Below are positions 16,715-23,898 of a stretch of 64,000 nt of DNA, in pieces. The first letter of the stretch is position 1; each line of letters opens with the position of its first letter. The stretch is from a virus. Where the stretch lies: IMG/VR virus record IMGVR_UViG_3300036791_000264, positions 1 to 64,000 of that record. One strand, 5' to 3'. A program made the position numbers and the translations under genes. Below the pieces are notes generated by a model. That model was given only the letters and a program-made list of their open reading frames with translations, had not been told where the DNA came from and searched no databases.

Positions 16715-17245
16715 ATGCCTAGAGGAGCGCAACGCGGTGACTTCACTGGTAGCCAGCGGCAACGACTGGCTGAGGAAAACGCCGCAGAGTTAGCAGAGCG
16801 TCAGCAGCAAGTCGGCCTGGTGAATCAGGTTGATACGGTGCGTGAGGAAGAGGGGATTTGGGATCCTTCGACGGGTCAGGTGATGGAGTTATCACCTGAG
16901 ACTGAGGATAGGATCCGCGAGCTTGAGGAGCCGGTAACGGTTGACACTGACCCGATCCTGGATCCCTCTGTCCCTGTGCCAGGCTACGACCCCATGAGGG
17001 ATCTCCAGCCAGTCGGGGTGCAGCAGCAGGCCAGGCCGGCGACTGCTAATCCTCTGGAGGTGCAAGACCTGGGGCCTGAGCCGATGACCGTCGAGAGCGA
17101 GTGGCGGGTCATCCGGGTCAACACCGACATCGAGGACATGACCTACGGTGTCGGCACCAGCTACACCTTCCTGCGAGGCCGGCGCTATCGCGTCCCGTAT
17201 CCGCTGTACCAGTGGCTGGAGAGTCGTGGTGTCATCTACCACTGA
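16715..17245 (+). CDS. Hypothetical head protein (possible head-tail joining role)
   Basis: 176 aa from ATG 16715, 4 nt after the capsid stop. The N-terminal half is Gln/Glu-rich and helical (QRQRLAEENAAELAERQQQ). The C-terminal ~50 residues look folded and end RGRRYRVPYPLYQWLESRGV. Proteins of this shape behind the capsid gene are often minor head or connector proteins, but no family is recognised. Confidence 0.75.
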   Translation: MPRGAQRGDFTGSQRQRLAEENAAELAERQQQVGLVNQVDTVREEEGIWDPSTGQVMELSPETEDRIRELEEPVTVDTDPILDPSVPVPGYDPMRDLQPVGVQQQARPATANPLEVQDLGPEPMTVESEWRVIRVNTDIEDMTYGVGTSYTFLRGRRYRVPYPLYQWLESRGVIYH

Positions 17246-17549
17246 GCCAGCCCCTGAGCCAGTAGAGCGCACCTGTGCCAAGTGTGGGGCCTCTGACACT
17301 GAGCCGCACCACGTCAACTACGTAGCTCTCACACACCCGATCAGCGGTCAGGGCGTGGACTTGTCCGTAAGCAAGCACGTCCAGTGCTGCGCCGAAGACG
17401 GTTGCCCTATCTGCTCGGCTGACGTCGAGCGCGCTGCTGAGGAAGGGGCTGATCCCTCCCGGCTACGGGACTTCCTCCAGAACCGTCCTGCTGATCACCA
17501 GGGGATGCTCCAGGAACAGTTCGGAGTAGCAGTTGCCCAGGAGGGCTAA
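17229..17549 (+). CDS. Zinc-ribbon-like protein in head operon
   Basis: About 106 aa. I place the start at GTG 17229, 7 nt after GGAGAG and overlapping the previous gene by 17 nt. The longer frame from 17148 is a shadow of that gene. It contains TCAKCGASDTEPHHVNYVAL and later HVQCCAEDGCPICSADVE: a CxxC, paired His residues and a CC..C..C cluster that together can bind one or two zinc ions. The C-terminus is helical and acidic. It may be a small DNA- or protein-binding factor, since nothing marks it as structural. Confidence 0.72.
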   Translation: MSSTTEPAPEPVERTCAKCGASDTEPHHVNYVALTHPISGQGVDLSVSKHVQCCAEDGCPICSADVERAAEEGADPSRLRDFLQNRPADHQGMLQEQFGVAVAQEG

Positions 17550-17947
17550 TGGCGAACCTCGTCACAACTGAAGCTGGGAATATCCTGGCGGCAAGCTCAG
17601 GCCAGGCCAGCTACATCGCTCCGGTTTTGCCCGTCCAGGTGGCCCTGGTGACGGCCATGGGCACGGCCTCTACGCCTGGTACAGAGGTGGTGAACACCAC
17701 CACTCCTGCCAGTCAGTACGCCCGTCAGAACATCACCTTCGCTGCGCCTAATGCCGGCAGCATCGCCTCCAGCAATGCTCTGACGTTCGTCAACTGCCCT
17801 GCCGCGACCATCGTGGGAATCGATGAGTTCGACAGTGCTGCCCCACCGGTTAGACGCTGGTTCGGCCCACTGTCGACCACTAAGTCAGTGAACGCGGGTG
17901 ACACCTTTAGCATTAGTATCGGTAGCTATAGCAAGAGCATGTCCTGA
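17549..17947 (+). CDS. Probable virion protein (decoration- or tail-like)
   Basis: 132 aa, ATG 17549 overlapping the previous stop. The sequence is Ala/Ser/Thr-rich beta-structure (TTPASQYARQNITFAAPNAG, SNALTFVNCPAATIVGIDEF) and ends VNAGDTFSISIGSYSKSMS. This profile matches small beta-sandwich proteins encoded next to actinophage capsid genes, often taken as capsid decoration or minor tail proteins. I base the call on composition and position only. Confidence 0.65.
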   Translation: MANLVTTEAGNILAASSGQASYIAPVLPVQVALVTAMGTASTPGTEVVNTTTPASQYARQNITFAAPNAGSIASSNALTFVNCPAATIVGIDEFDSAAPPVRRWFGPLSTTKSVNAGDTFSISIGSYSKSMS

Positions 17948-18139
17948 ATGGCCGTCGTCAGCGGCGTGGTCAACATGTCGGTGACGACGTCAATGGCCGT
18001 GGTGGGTAACTCGCACATCACCACGACCCCCCTGGTCGACCAGATCGCCGCTCTCGCTGGTCAGGATCCCGCTCTGCTCGGAGCTACTGGGTACGCGGAC
18101 GACGTCTTTACGACGCGTCTGGCTGGAGACATCAACTAG
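17948..18139 (+). CDS. Small hypothetical protein ending the head operon
   Basis: 63 aa. The ATG directly follows the previous stop. The N-terminal 25 residues are mildly hydrophobic (VVSGVVNMSVTTSMAVVGNS), and the rest contains PLVDQIAALAGQDPALLG. Not recognised. Its stop lies 5 nt from the end of the converging holin-like gene, with no room for a terminator. Confidence 0.55.
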   Translation: MAVVSGVVNMSVTTSMAVVGNSHITTTPLVDQIAALAGQDPALLGATGYADDVFTTRLAGDIN

Positions 18140-18144
18140 CGCAC

Positions 18145-18390
18145 CTACCGCTTCAGTTCGTCTTCTGGGTGAGTCCGGGTAGCTTTACGGTCCACTCGGA
18201 TCCTGATCCAGTTCTCGATGGGGAGTACTCCCAGTAGAATCAGACCACAGATCAGGAAGGCAACGTCGTGCCCTGGACTGATGAGGGCATAAAGGATCAC
18301 CACCACGCCCAGGATGAAGATGATGGCTCGCCGGATCAGATCGAACCAGATCGGGCCGTTGATGCTGGCTAGGTTACCGGGGCGGTCCAA
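18145..18390 (-). CDS. Putative holin / two-helix membrane protein
   Basis: About 81 aa if TTG 18390 is used. It overlaps the endolysin end by 22 nt. Two hydrophobic segments are clear: IIFILGVVVILYALI (about 27-41) and VAFLICGLILLGVLPI (about 47-62), followed by a basic-then-charged tail (RIRVDRKATRTHPEDELKR). Two helices, a charged C-terminus and a location directly behind the amidase fit a class II holin. The start is uncertain because no ATG or GTG lies in range and the longer frame reads as an endolysin shadow. Confidence 0.65.
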   Translation of the reverse strand: MDRPGNLASINGPIWFDLIRRAIIFILGVVVILYALISPGHDVAFLICGLILLGVLPIENWIRIRVDRKATRTHPEDELKR

Positions 18391-19211
18391 CTTGCTGCCC
18401 AGGTGTTTGGTCCCACCAGACCATCCACACCCAGCCCCTTCTCCTCCTGGAAGCTGCGGCAGACCCCATACGACTGATCTCCATACTGACCATCTATGCC
18501 GATGGCCCATCCCCGGTTCGCCATCTGCTGTTGCCAGGTACGTACGTTCGTCGTATCCACACCGCCGTAGAAACCGGAATGACAATGTGGATCGGGGTCT
18601 GGTCTGCCGAGATAGTGGTCAGCCGGGTAGGGAAAGGGTGGCGCGGGGCCTCCTGGCTTGGGAGGAGTCGTAGGAGGAGTCGGTCCAGGAGCGATGGGCG
18701 CTTCCCCAGAGGCCATCGAGAGAACCGAATCCATGGGAAAGCCAGGGCCGCAGTCCCAGTGCCCTCCTCCCCAACTGCCGAGATCGACGTGCTGACATAC
18801 ACCCCGGCCTCCACCCTGGGCCTGACTGGCTGACAGCTTCACGATGGGGATGCCAAAGGCGGCGGCTTCCTCCTTGACCCACTGGGCACAGTTGTTGAGC
18901 ATGTTGGGGTGCCTGTTCCACTCGGCAGTGTCCCACTTGGCGAAGGCACATAGCTCTGTCTGAACGGCCACAGGATTGGCGTTGCTGGCCGTCCAGGCTT
19001 TGTTGCCCCTGTCGACATATTCCCCGCAGATACCGGCCTTGTCATCGATGCCGGTGTGTGAGGACACGCCACTACTGGGATTTTGGAAAAAACTTCCCAA
19101 TGACTCGATGCTGGTCGATCCCTCAGCGGTATGCAGCACTATCAGGCGCACACTGCTACCACCCCGGCTGGAGTAGTTGGGACTCATGATGCGCTTCCGC
19201 TGTAGGGCCAT
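18369..19211 (-). CDS. Endolysin: N-acetylmuramoyl-L-alanine amidase with peptidoglycan-binding domain
   Basis: 280 aa. An amidase_2 domain covers about residues 15-165: LIVLHTAEGS (zinc His 27), VCQHVDLG (His 141) and HWDCGPGFP (Cys 154 or Asp 153). A Pro-rich linker (about 175-205) leads to a C-terminal PG_binding_1-like domain with VRTWQQQMANRGW, IDGQYGDQS and GVDGLVGPNTW. It would cleave the stem peptide from MurNAc at lysis. It lies on the minus strand in the reversed block between head and tail genes, with the holin-like gene directly downstream. Confidence 0.93.
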   Translation of the reverse strand: MALQRKRIMSPNYSSRGGSSVRLIVLHTAEGSTSIESLGSFFQNPSSGVSSHTGIDDKAGICGEYVDRGNKAWTASNANPVAVQTELCAFAKWDTAEWNRHPNMLNNCAQWVKEEAAAFGIPIVKLSASQAQGGGRGVCQHVDLGSWGGGHWDCGPGFPMDSVLSMASGEAPIAPGPTPPTTPPKPGGPAPPFPYPADHYLGRPDPDPHCHSGFYGGVDTTNVRTWQQQMANRGWAIGIDGQYGDQSYGVCRSFQEEKGLGVDGLVGPNTWAASWTAPVT

Positions 19212-19349
19212 TCATTCCTCCTCAGGTGGTACTGCACCGGGGGTACCATCGTCGGCCAGGGACTCGGCAGGCTCTTCCGCTGGCTCGGGCACCGGCTCAG
19301 GGGCTGGCTCAGGCTCGGGGGCCGGGGTGGGTTCTTCGGTAGTGGACAT
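19212..19349 (-). CDS. 45-residue Pro/Glu-rich protein
   Basis: ATG 19349 with an AAGGAA ribosome site. The stop TGA abuts the endolysin ATG, and the GAGGAGGAA encoding its last residues doubles as the endolysin ribosome site. The protein is almost only Pro, Glu and Ala (EPTPAPEPEPAPEPVPEPAE) and must be disordered. It may be a leader peptide whose translation sets endolysin expression, or a small linker-like protein. Confidence 0.55.
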   Translation of the reverse strand: MSTTEEPTPAPEPEPAPEPVPEPAEEPAESLADDGTPGAVPPEEE

Positions 19350-19363
19350 GGTGTTCCTTTCAG

Positions 19364-20179
19364 TTAGCTCGCCCAGAACTCAGCGTAGATAGTGGAGAAG
19401 CCTGCCGTGAGCGCGGTGTATTGCCACAGGACTACGGTCTCTGTGGGTCGCAGGACTACCGTCGCAGGAGTTCGGATGTAGGCACCGGCATAAACGCCCC
19501 CACCCGAAAGCTCTGCTGATGCGACGATGTTCGCCCCGGTGTCACGGGTGATCACCCATATCTGGTCGCCGGTCTCATCTGCTGTGACAACGTGCAGGAA
19601 CGAGGTGAAGACCGAATGCAGGTTGCCGTCGTTGGGCGCCGTCCAGAAGAGTAAATCCTTCGACCCGGTGGTGGAGGGAGTCACGCCATTTATTCCGGTC
19701 GTGGCTGTTAGTGCTAGTGGGCTGGTGGGTCCGGTAGGCCCCGCAGGACCGGTGCCACCAGTAGGTCCGACTGAGCCTTGCGCTCCGGTGGGACCGACTA
19801 CTCCTTGGGGACCGGTCGGACCCGCGGTACCAGTTGGGCCGGCAGGCCCCTGGGGACCAGCCACCATGTTGAGTGCTTGCCAGGCCGTCCCGTTCCACCA
19901 GTAGACGACGTAGCTGGTGGTCCCCACCAGCCATACCATGCCCTGCTGTTCGGTGGTGGGAGCCGCCGGCAGATGGCTGGTGTCTGGCACCACACCAGCG
20001 ACGGTGAAGCCTCCAGGAGGGCCATGGACACCTGTGGGACCGACTGGGCCTGCTGGACCGGTTGGTCCCTGCACACCACCTGGACCCCGTGGGCCTGGTG
20101 CGCCTGGAGGCCCCGGCAATCCAGGGACGGTGATCTCGATCACGTCCGCAGTAGGCCCGGTAACCGTGATGTCACTCAT
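19364..20179 (-). CDS. Collagen-like fibre protein
   Basis: 271 aa from ATG 20179, which overlaps the previous stop by 8 nt. Two blocks of Gly-x-y triplets (about residues 20-53 and 101-145, e.g. [13 protein letters not shown]) flank a small domain with TSYVVYWWNGTAWQAL. The C-terminal ~120 residues are a beta-rich head. The collagen repeats imply a trimeric rod. Similar domains occur in the tail fibres encoded at 32901 and 34680. Its position with neck genes suggests a neck or head fibre, and a tail fibre is the alternative. Confidence 0.8.
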   Translation of the reverse strand: MSDITVTGPTADVIEITVPGLPGPPGAPGPRGPGGVQGPTGPAGPVGPTGVHGPPGGFTVAGVVPDTSHLPAAPTTEQQGMVWLVGTTSYVVYWWNGTAWQALNMVAGPQGPAGPTGTAGPTGPQGVVGPTGAQGSVGPTGGTGPAGPTGPTSPLALTATTGINGVTPSTTGSKDLLFWTAPNDGNLHSVFTSFLHVVTADETGDQIWVITRDTGANIVASAELSGGGVYAGAYIRTPATVVLRPTETVVLWQYTALTAGFSTIYAEFWAS

Positions 20180-20624
20180 AGCTGCCCCGCTCTCCGATGG
20201 TAAGGGCCAGGTTGGTGCTGGGACTGAGGGGCCGGCTGATGTTCGGGTCCACGTTGAAGAAGCCGCGCATGATGCGATCCTGCACTCCACTGGCCGCGTA
20301 GGTGGCGAAGATGTCGTACACGTAGGACCGCCCGATACCCCAGAACCCAACGGCCTGGACGGCGCCGGGATAGTTGCCCTGGGCGAAGTAGACCAGCGAA
20401 TCCTCCGCGCTGATGTGAAGCTGGATGGTGGCGCCATCCCCCAGGATGGTGCAGCGGCTGCTGGCGGCATCGAGGCGCAGCACTAGCACCCAGTTGGTGT
20501 TGCGGATCTCCATGACCGCGTTACTCAAGGGCACCAGCCGTCCGGTCTGGGAGTCCCTGATCCCCACGGTCCTCTGCCAGTCGGCCCAGGAGTCGAGATT
20601 GAAGTCGTATTGCGCCAATGGCAT
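20172..20624 (-). CDS. Probable structural protein (fibre attachment or neck)
   Basis: 150 aa. All-beta composition with PLAQYDFNLDSWADWQRTVG at the N-terminus and FGGIGRS-like aromatic segments in the middle (VGFWGIGRSYVYDIF). It ends SPSTNLALTIGERGSYE. It is translationally coupled to the collagen-like fibre, so it may anchor that fibre. No database family is recalled. Confidence 0.65.
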   Translation of the reverse strand: MPLAQYDFNLDSWADWQRTVGIRDSQTGRLVPLSNAVMEIRNTNWVLVLRLDAASSRCTILGDGATIQLHISAEDSLVYFAQGNYPGAVQAVGFWGIGRSYVYDIFATYAASGVQDRIMRGFFNVDPNISRPLSPSTNLALTIGERGSYE

Positions 20625-20628
20625 CTGA

Positions 20629-21135
20629 TCACCAAGTCATCGTTTGAACGAAGAAGTCCTGTTGCTGGGTGTCGTTGACCACCTCTTCGGCCTTGACCTG
20701 TTCGCCCAGTGCAGAAATGGTCAGGTAGGTGCCATGAACGAAGCCTTGTTTTTCGTACTTCGTCACCTTGTAGACGATGTTGTCGTAGCTGAAGCGGTCA
20801 CGAAAATGGTTGGCTGTGAAGAGCGGGCTGGTGCGGAAGCGATCCACAGCCGCAGTCACCTGGAAGACGACGCTGGCGGTGGAGAGGACGTAGAAGCCCT
20901 CGTCGGTCTCCAAGGGGTCGTCCTGGCGGAAGTCCACGAACATGACCGGCAGCACCACGGGCTGGTACCAGGCGCGGCTCGGTCCCTCGTCGTAAACCCC
21001 ATTCTTGGTCGAAGCCATGGCGTCGTACTCGGCCCACAGGACGCTCTCGCCCCAGTAGCGCTGGTAGTTCTGCATGACCTCGTTCATGCGGATGATCTGG
21101 TCTTTCTGGAACCAGGCTGGTGTGTAGAGGGGCAT
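20629..21135 (-). CDS. Probable neck / head-completion protein
   Basis: 168 aa. ATG 21135 shares its A with the upstream stop (TAATG). Its features are PLYTPAWFQKDQIIRMNEVM, VLPVMFVDFRQDDPLETDEG and HFRDRFSYDNIVYKVTKYEK. The size, aromatic beta-strands and partner gene (21564-22676) resemble paired neck proteins that link portal and tail in myoviruses. The function is inferred from context. Confidence 0.6.
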   Translation of the reverse strand: MPLYTPAWFQKDQIIRMNEVMQNYQRYWGESVLWAEYDAMASTKNGVYDEGPSRAWYQPVVLPVMFVDFRQDDPLETDEGFYVLSTASVVFQVTAAVDRFRTSPLFTANHFRDRFSYDNIVYKVTKYEKQGFVHGTYLTISALGEQVKAEEVVNDTQQQDFFVQTMTW

Positions 21136-21563
21136 TACCAGGCCAACCTCGACGCCACGGTGCGGTGGTGACCCTCTGCGATCCACTCTTGACCACCGTG
21201 GTGGTAGGTCTCTGGTTCGTAGGGGACGTGTGGCCCTTCGTGTTCATCGATGTCGTAGTCGGGGTCAAGCTCTGGGACGTGACCCTGGGCGTATCGCTTC
21301 AGGGTGGGGACGTGCAGATGTCGCTGGGAGGTCATGACTGATCCACTGGGATAGCCCCGGCTCTCTCCATAGCCCTGAGTCACTCCGACGATGTGCGGAG
21401 CGTCCACGTCCTCTCTGGTCTGGTGGACATCAGCCCGGTGCATGACGTGCTTTGCCACTCGGCCTTCGATCACATCAGGCACCTTGCTGCCACCCAGTGA
21501 TGGGTGCAGTCCACCGACCTGAGCTAGGTCGAACTGCTGAGGGCTGAGAGCGCGGTGGCTCAT
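21135..21563 (-). CDS. QF-tagged ParB-like protein encoded among neck genes
   Basis: 142 aa. It starts MSHRALSPQQFDL, the N-terminal tag shared by seven other proteins in this window. A His/Pro/Gly-rich middle follows (PHVPYEPETYHHGGQEW), and then IAEGHHRTVASRLAW, the GHHR core of ParB/sulfiredoxin-like folds. It is much shorter than true ParB and lacks an HTH domain. Being wedged between two neck-type genes and coupled to one of them (TAATG) argues that it is made with, and perhaps built into, the virion. Confidence 0.72.
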   Translation of the reverse strand: MSHRALSPQQFDLAQVGGLHPSLGGSKVPDVIEGRVAKHVMHRADVHQTREDVDAPHIVGVTQGYGESRGYPSGSVMTSQRHLHVPTLKRYAQGHVPELDPDYDIDEHEGPHVPYEPETYHHGGQEWIAEGHHRTVASRLAW

Positions 21564-22676
21564 CTACCACCAGCCCACCCAACCAGTATTGATGGTCGTC
21601 CAGGCCCAGTAGTACCCGTAGCCGGTCTCCGGATTGACGTCCCTGGTGGGGTCGATGTCGGTGCTGGGCTGGAGGGCCACGTAGCGCCGGCCCTCGTAGT
21701 CGATGAGATCCTGGGGCTGGTAGGTGATCTTGGAACCCCACAGGCCCTGGTAGGTGTACATCTTCTGGGTGACGTCGATCTGCGGCATCTCCCGCTGGGG
21801 CCAGGTCAGGTCGTCGTACTCCTTGGAGCGGTAGATAGGCACCAGCCTCTTCGTGGTGCGCGAGACCCGCCGCAGCCTCGACTGGGTGATGCGGTACAGG
21901 CCCACGCCCAGGGCGCTCGACAGGGCCATGTACTGACCGTTGAGCCGGTCGATCATCTGGGTGATCTGGTTGAAGGTCTGGCTGATGGGGATGGTCACCC
22001 CATCAGGAGTATGGACGTCGTGCTGTTGGGCCACTCCGGTGGCGATGTCCCACAGCGCCATGACGGTGACCAGGATCGAGATGGGGTACTCCTCGACCTC
22101 ACTGATCATCATGGGAGCCGGCGTGCCGTAGGTGACAGGCTGGCCCGTAGTACCCAGTTGTGGAGGCATGCTCGGGGGGTAGCCGGTGTCGATGTCGCCG
22201 GTTGGACTGGTGCCGTAGGTGTGCTGGATATAGGCCGTCCGCACGTACAGATCAAGCTCGGGAGGGAGCAGGTCGCGGTAGTAGGTGCCCTGGGCCACCA
22301 GGAGCAGGCCGGCGGCTGGCGCCTGCGTGAAGACCAGGACGCCACCATGCTCGTCCAGGACGAAGTCAAAGCCCAGGTTGGCCTGGGTAGTACCCCCCAC
22401 CGTGGTGTCGGTCAAGACCACTTGGAGGTTGGGCGACGACACGTTCTCGACGGGAAGCTCAAAGCGAAAGGCCACGCCAGAGCAGGTCTGCCGGCAGATG
22501 AAGGGCCGGGGCAGATCCCGTAACCGGAGCCGCGCCATCTGGGAGATTCGCTGCGTCGATGCAGGGTTGACCGGAGGATAGGGCAGCCCTTGGTCGGTGT
22601 CGGGGTACTGCCCCGGCTGGCCTGCGGTGATGTCGTATGGGTTCGGAAGCCCGGAGACTGGCCCAGTTACTGACAC
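21564..22676 (-). CDS. Probable neck/connector structural protein
   Basis: 370 aa from GTG 22676, which lies 6 nt after TAGCCT, so the mRNA is probably leaderless. A Pro/Gly/Tyr-rich N-terminus is followed by a beta-rich domain (FRFELPVENVSSPNLQVVL), a region with EVEEYPISILVTVMALWDIA and long helices (FNQITQMIDRLNGQYMALSS). The C-terminal module carries DLIDYEGRRYVALQPSTD, like a small carbohydrate-binding repeat. It is the first gene of the reversed block and probably a head-tail connector or collar protein. Confidence 0.68.
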   Translation of the reverse strand: MSVTGPVSGLPNPYDITAGQPGQYPDTDQGLPYPPVNPASTQRISQMARLRLRDLPRPFICRQTCSGVAFRFELPVENVSSPNLQVVLTDTTVGGTTQANLGFDFVLDEHGGVLVFTQAPAAGLLLVAQGTYYRDLLPPELDLYVRTAYIQHTYGTSPTGDIDTGYPPSMPPQLGTTGQPVTYGTPAPMMISEVEEYPISILVTVMALWDIATGVAQQHDVHTPDGVTIPISQTFNQITQMIDRLNGQYMALSSALGVGLYRITQSRLRRVSRTTKRLVPIYRSKEYDDLTWPQREMPQIDVTQKMYTYQGLWGSKITYQPQDLIDYEGRRYVALQPSTDIDPTRDVNPETGYGYYWAWTTINTGWVGWW

Positions 22677-22682
22677 AGCACC

Positions 22683-22719
22683 AGGCTACGTCCGGGTGGT
22701 CAGGGGGGGCGCGACACCC
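22683..22719 (-). promoter_or_regulatory. Putative leaderless promoter of the reversed neck/lysis block
   Basis: Minus strand: GGGTGTC (22719-22713), 24 nt, TAGCCT (22688-22683), 6 nt, GTG start at 22676. The box and spacing match the plus-strand promoter that overlaps it, and together they form an inverted pair (CCGGGTG at 22692-22698 and CACCCGG at 22715-22721). One regulator could therefore control both directions. Confidence 0.5.
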
Positions 22720-22730
22720 GGACCTAGCAT
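22694..22730 (+). promoter_or_regulatory. Putative GGGTGGT-N24-TAnnnT promoter of tail operon
   Basis: GGGTGGT at 22694-22700, 24 nt, TAGCAT at 22725-22730. The interior CAGGGGGGGCGCG matches the site at 10136. A start near 22737 would give a leader of about 64 nt that carries GGTAGTAC (22761-22768) and ends with GAGGAAAAA before the ATG at 22801. Confidence 0.5.
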
Positions 22731-22800
22731 TGTCGCTATCCGGTCTGCTTTCACCGGTCAGGTAGTACAGCCAGAAAATGCCTAGCTTTGTGAGGAAAAA

Positions 22801-23217
22801 ATGCCTTCCTCGTCGTACAACTGCGTCAAAAAATCAGACGTGGCAAAGCTGGGAAAAGCTGTCTCCCAATACAAGAGGATCTCGGATCCAAAGACGATCA
22901 GGAAGCAAGCGTCGAAGGCCGGCGGGCCGTTGCTGGAGCAGATGCAGGGCCTGATCCGGAACGAACCCAGCCTGTCTGAGTACGGTCACATAGCCGACGC
23001 CATGAGCGTCTTCAGCCACGAGGACAACGTCAGTGTCGGCCTGCCCGCGGATCACCCTCTGTTGCCCCAGGCCCAGCAGATGCATGACACCTATCAGGTC
23101 AGCGACGTGGCCTTCGACCTGGCCCAGCAGAGCGGTGACATCGAGGGCGCCTTCCACGACAACCTGGGCCTGCGGTCCCAGCCCTGGTGGCGACGCATGG
23201 TGGAGGCGATGCGATGA
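22801..23217 (+). CDS. Probable tail-completion/neck protein
   Basis: 138 aa. ATG 22801 sits behind a GAGGA site. The protein has a basic start (SSSYNCVKKSDVAKLGKAV) and helical segments (GGPLLEQMQGLIRNEPSLSE, QAQQMHDTYQVSDVAFDLAQ). It is the first gene of the tail operon and coupled (ATGA) to the next. The position before sheath and tube suggests a head-tail joining factor. No family motif was seen. Confidence 0.65.
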   Translation: MPSSSYNCVKKSDVAKLGKAVSQYKRISDPKTIRKQASKAGGPLLEQMQGLIRNEPSLSEYGHIADAMSVFSHEDNVSVGLPADHPLLPQAQQMHDTYQVSDVAFDLAQQSGDIEGAFHDNLGLRSQPWWRRMVEAMR

Positions 23218-23885
23218 CCATGACCAACCCGGTCAACGACGTCGTCCCCAACCCTCCCTTCCTGGGCCTCTACACCGAAGAGGACATGGGCCTGAAGACA
23301 TTGCTCCAGGGCCTCAGGGTCAGTGATCTGAACGCTCCCGACGAGACTCGCCCGGTGCCGGTGTGGTTTCACAATCCAGAGAGAGAAGAGCGTCGCATCA
23401 CCTACCCCAACATCGTGATCAACTTCACGGGCGAGCGGGTGGCCCATGAGCGCGAGCATCGTGGCTGGGTTGGCATCGGTTACCGGTACCTCCAGGACGT
23501 CCCCTTCGACATCGGGCCGATGCAGGCGCCGCCCTCCATCGAGTGGCCGATCCCGATGGACTTCGACTACACCGTCACGGCCAGCGCCCGGATCAACCAG
23601 CACATCTCTCAGATCTCTGGCAGCTTGGCGTTGAGCAAGCTCCACCCTCGCCTTGCTCAGATGACCTGTCCAGGCGGCACGGTGCGTCGCATCACCATCC
23701 AGGGGGTGACCCGCACCAACAGCATGGAGGCCGACAAGCGGCTCTTCCGGCAGATTTACCAAGTCCGGATCTCTACAGAGGTGGAGGACGTCGTCCTCTT
23801 GCTCAACACCAGGGTGCGTCATGTGGCTCTGAGCATTATGGACATGCAGGGCCACCGTCTGTTGACTCCGGACACCACACCATAG
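23214..23885 (+). CDS. Probable tail terminator / sheath-proximal structural protein
   Basis: 223 aa from ATG 23214 (ATGA overlap). It contains NPPFLGLYTEEDMGLKTLLQ, an Arg-rich segment VPVWFHNPEREERRITYPNI and a beta-rich core (DFDYTVTASARINQHISQIS). The order and size match the protein encoded just before the tail sheath in many myoviruses, which caps the tail tube. Identity is by position and shape. Confidence 0.65.
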   Translation: MTMTNPVNDVVPNPPFLGLYTEEDMGLKTLLQGLRVSDLNAPDETRPVPVWFHNPEREERRITYPNIVINFTGERVAHEREHRGWVGIGYRYLQDVPFDIGPMQAPPSIEWPIPMDFDYTVTASARINQHISQISGSLALSKLHPRLAQMTCPGGTVRRITIQGVTRTNSMEADKRLFRQIYQVRISTEVEDVVLLLNTRVRHVALSIMDMQGHRLLTPDTTP

Positions 23886-23898
23886 GAAGGAATAGCGC

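Noticed and set aside
18391-18585. N-terminal extension of the holin-like frame
   Set aside because: This part is the endolysin gene read in another frame. A plausible start (TTG 18390) lies at the overlap.
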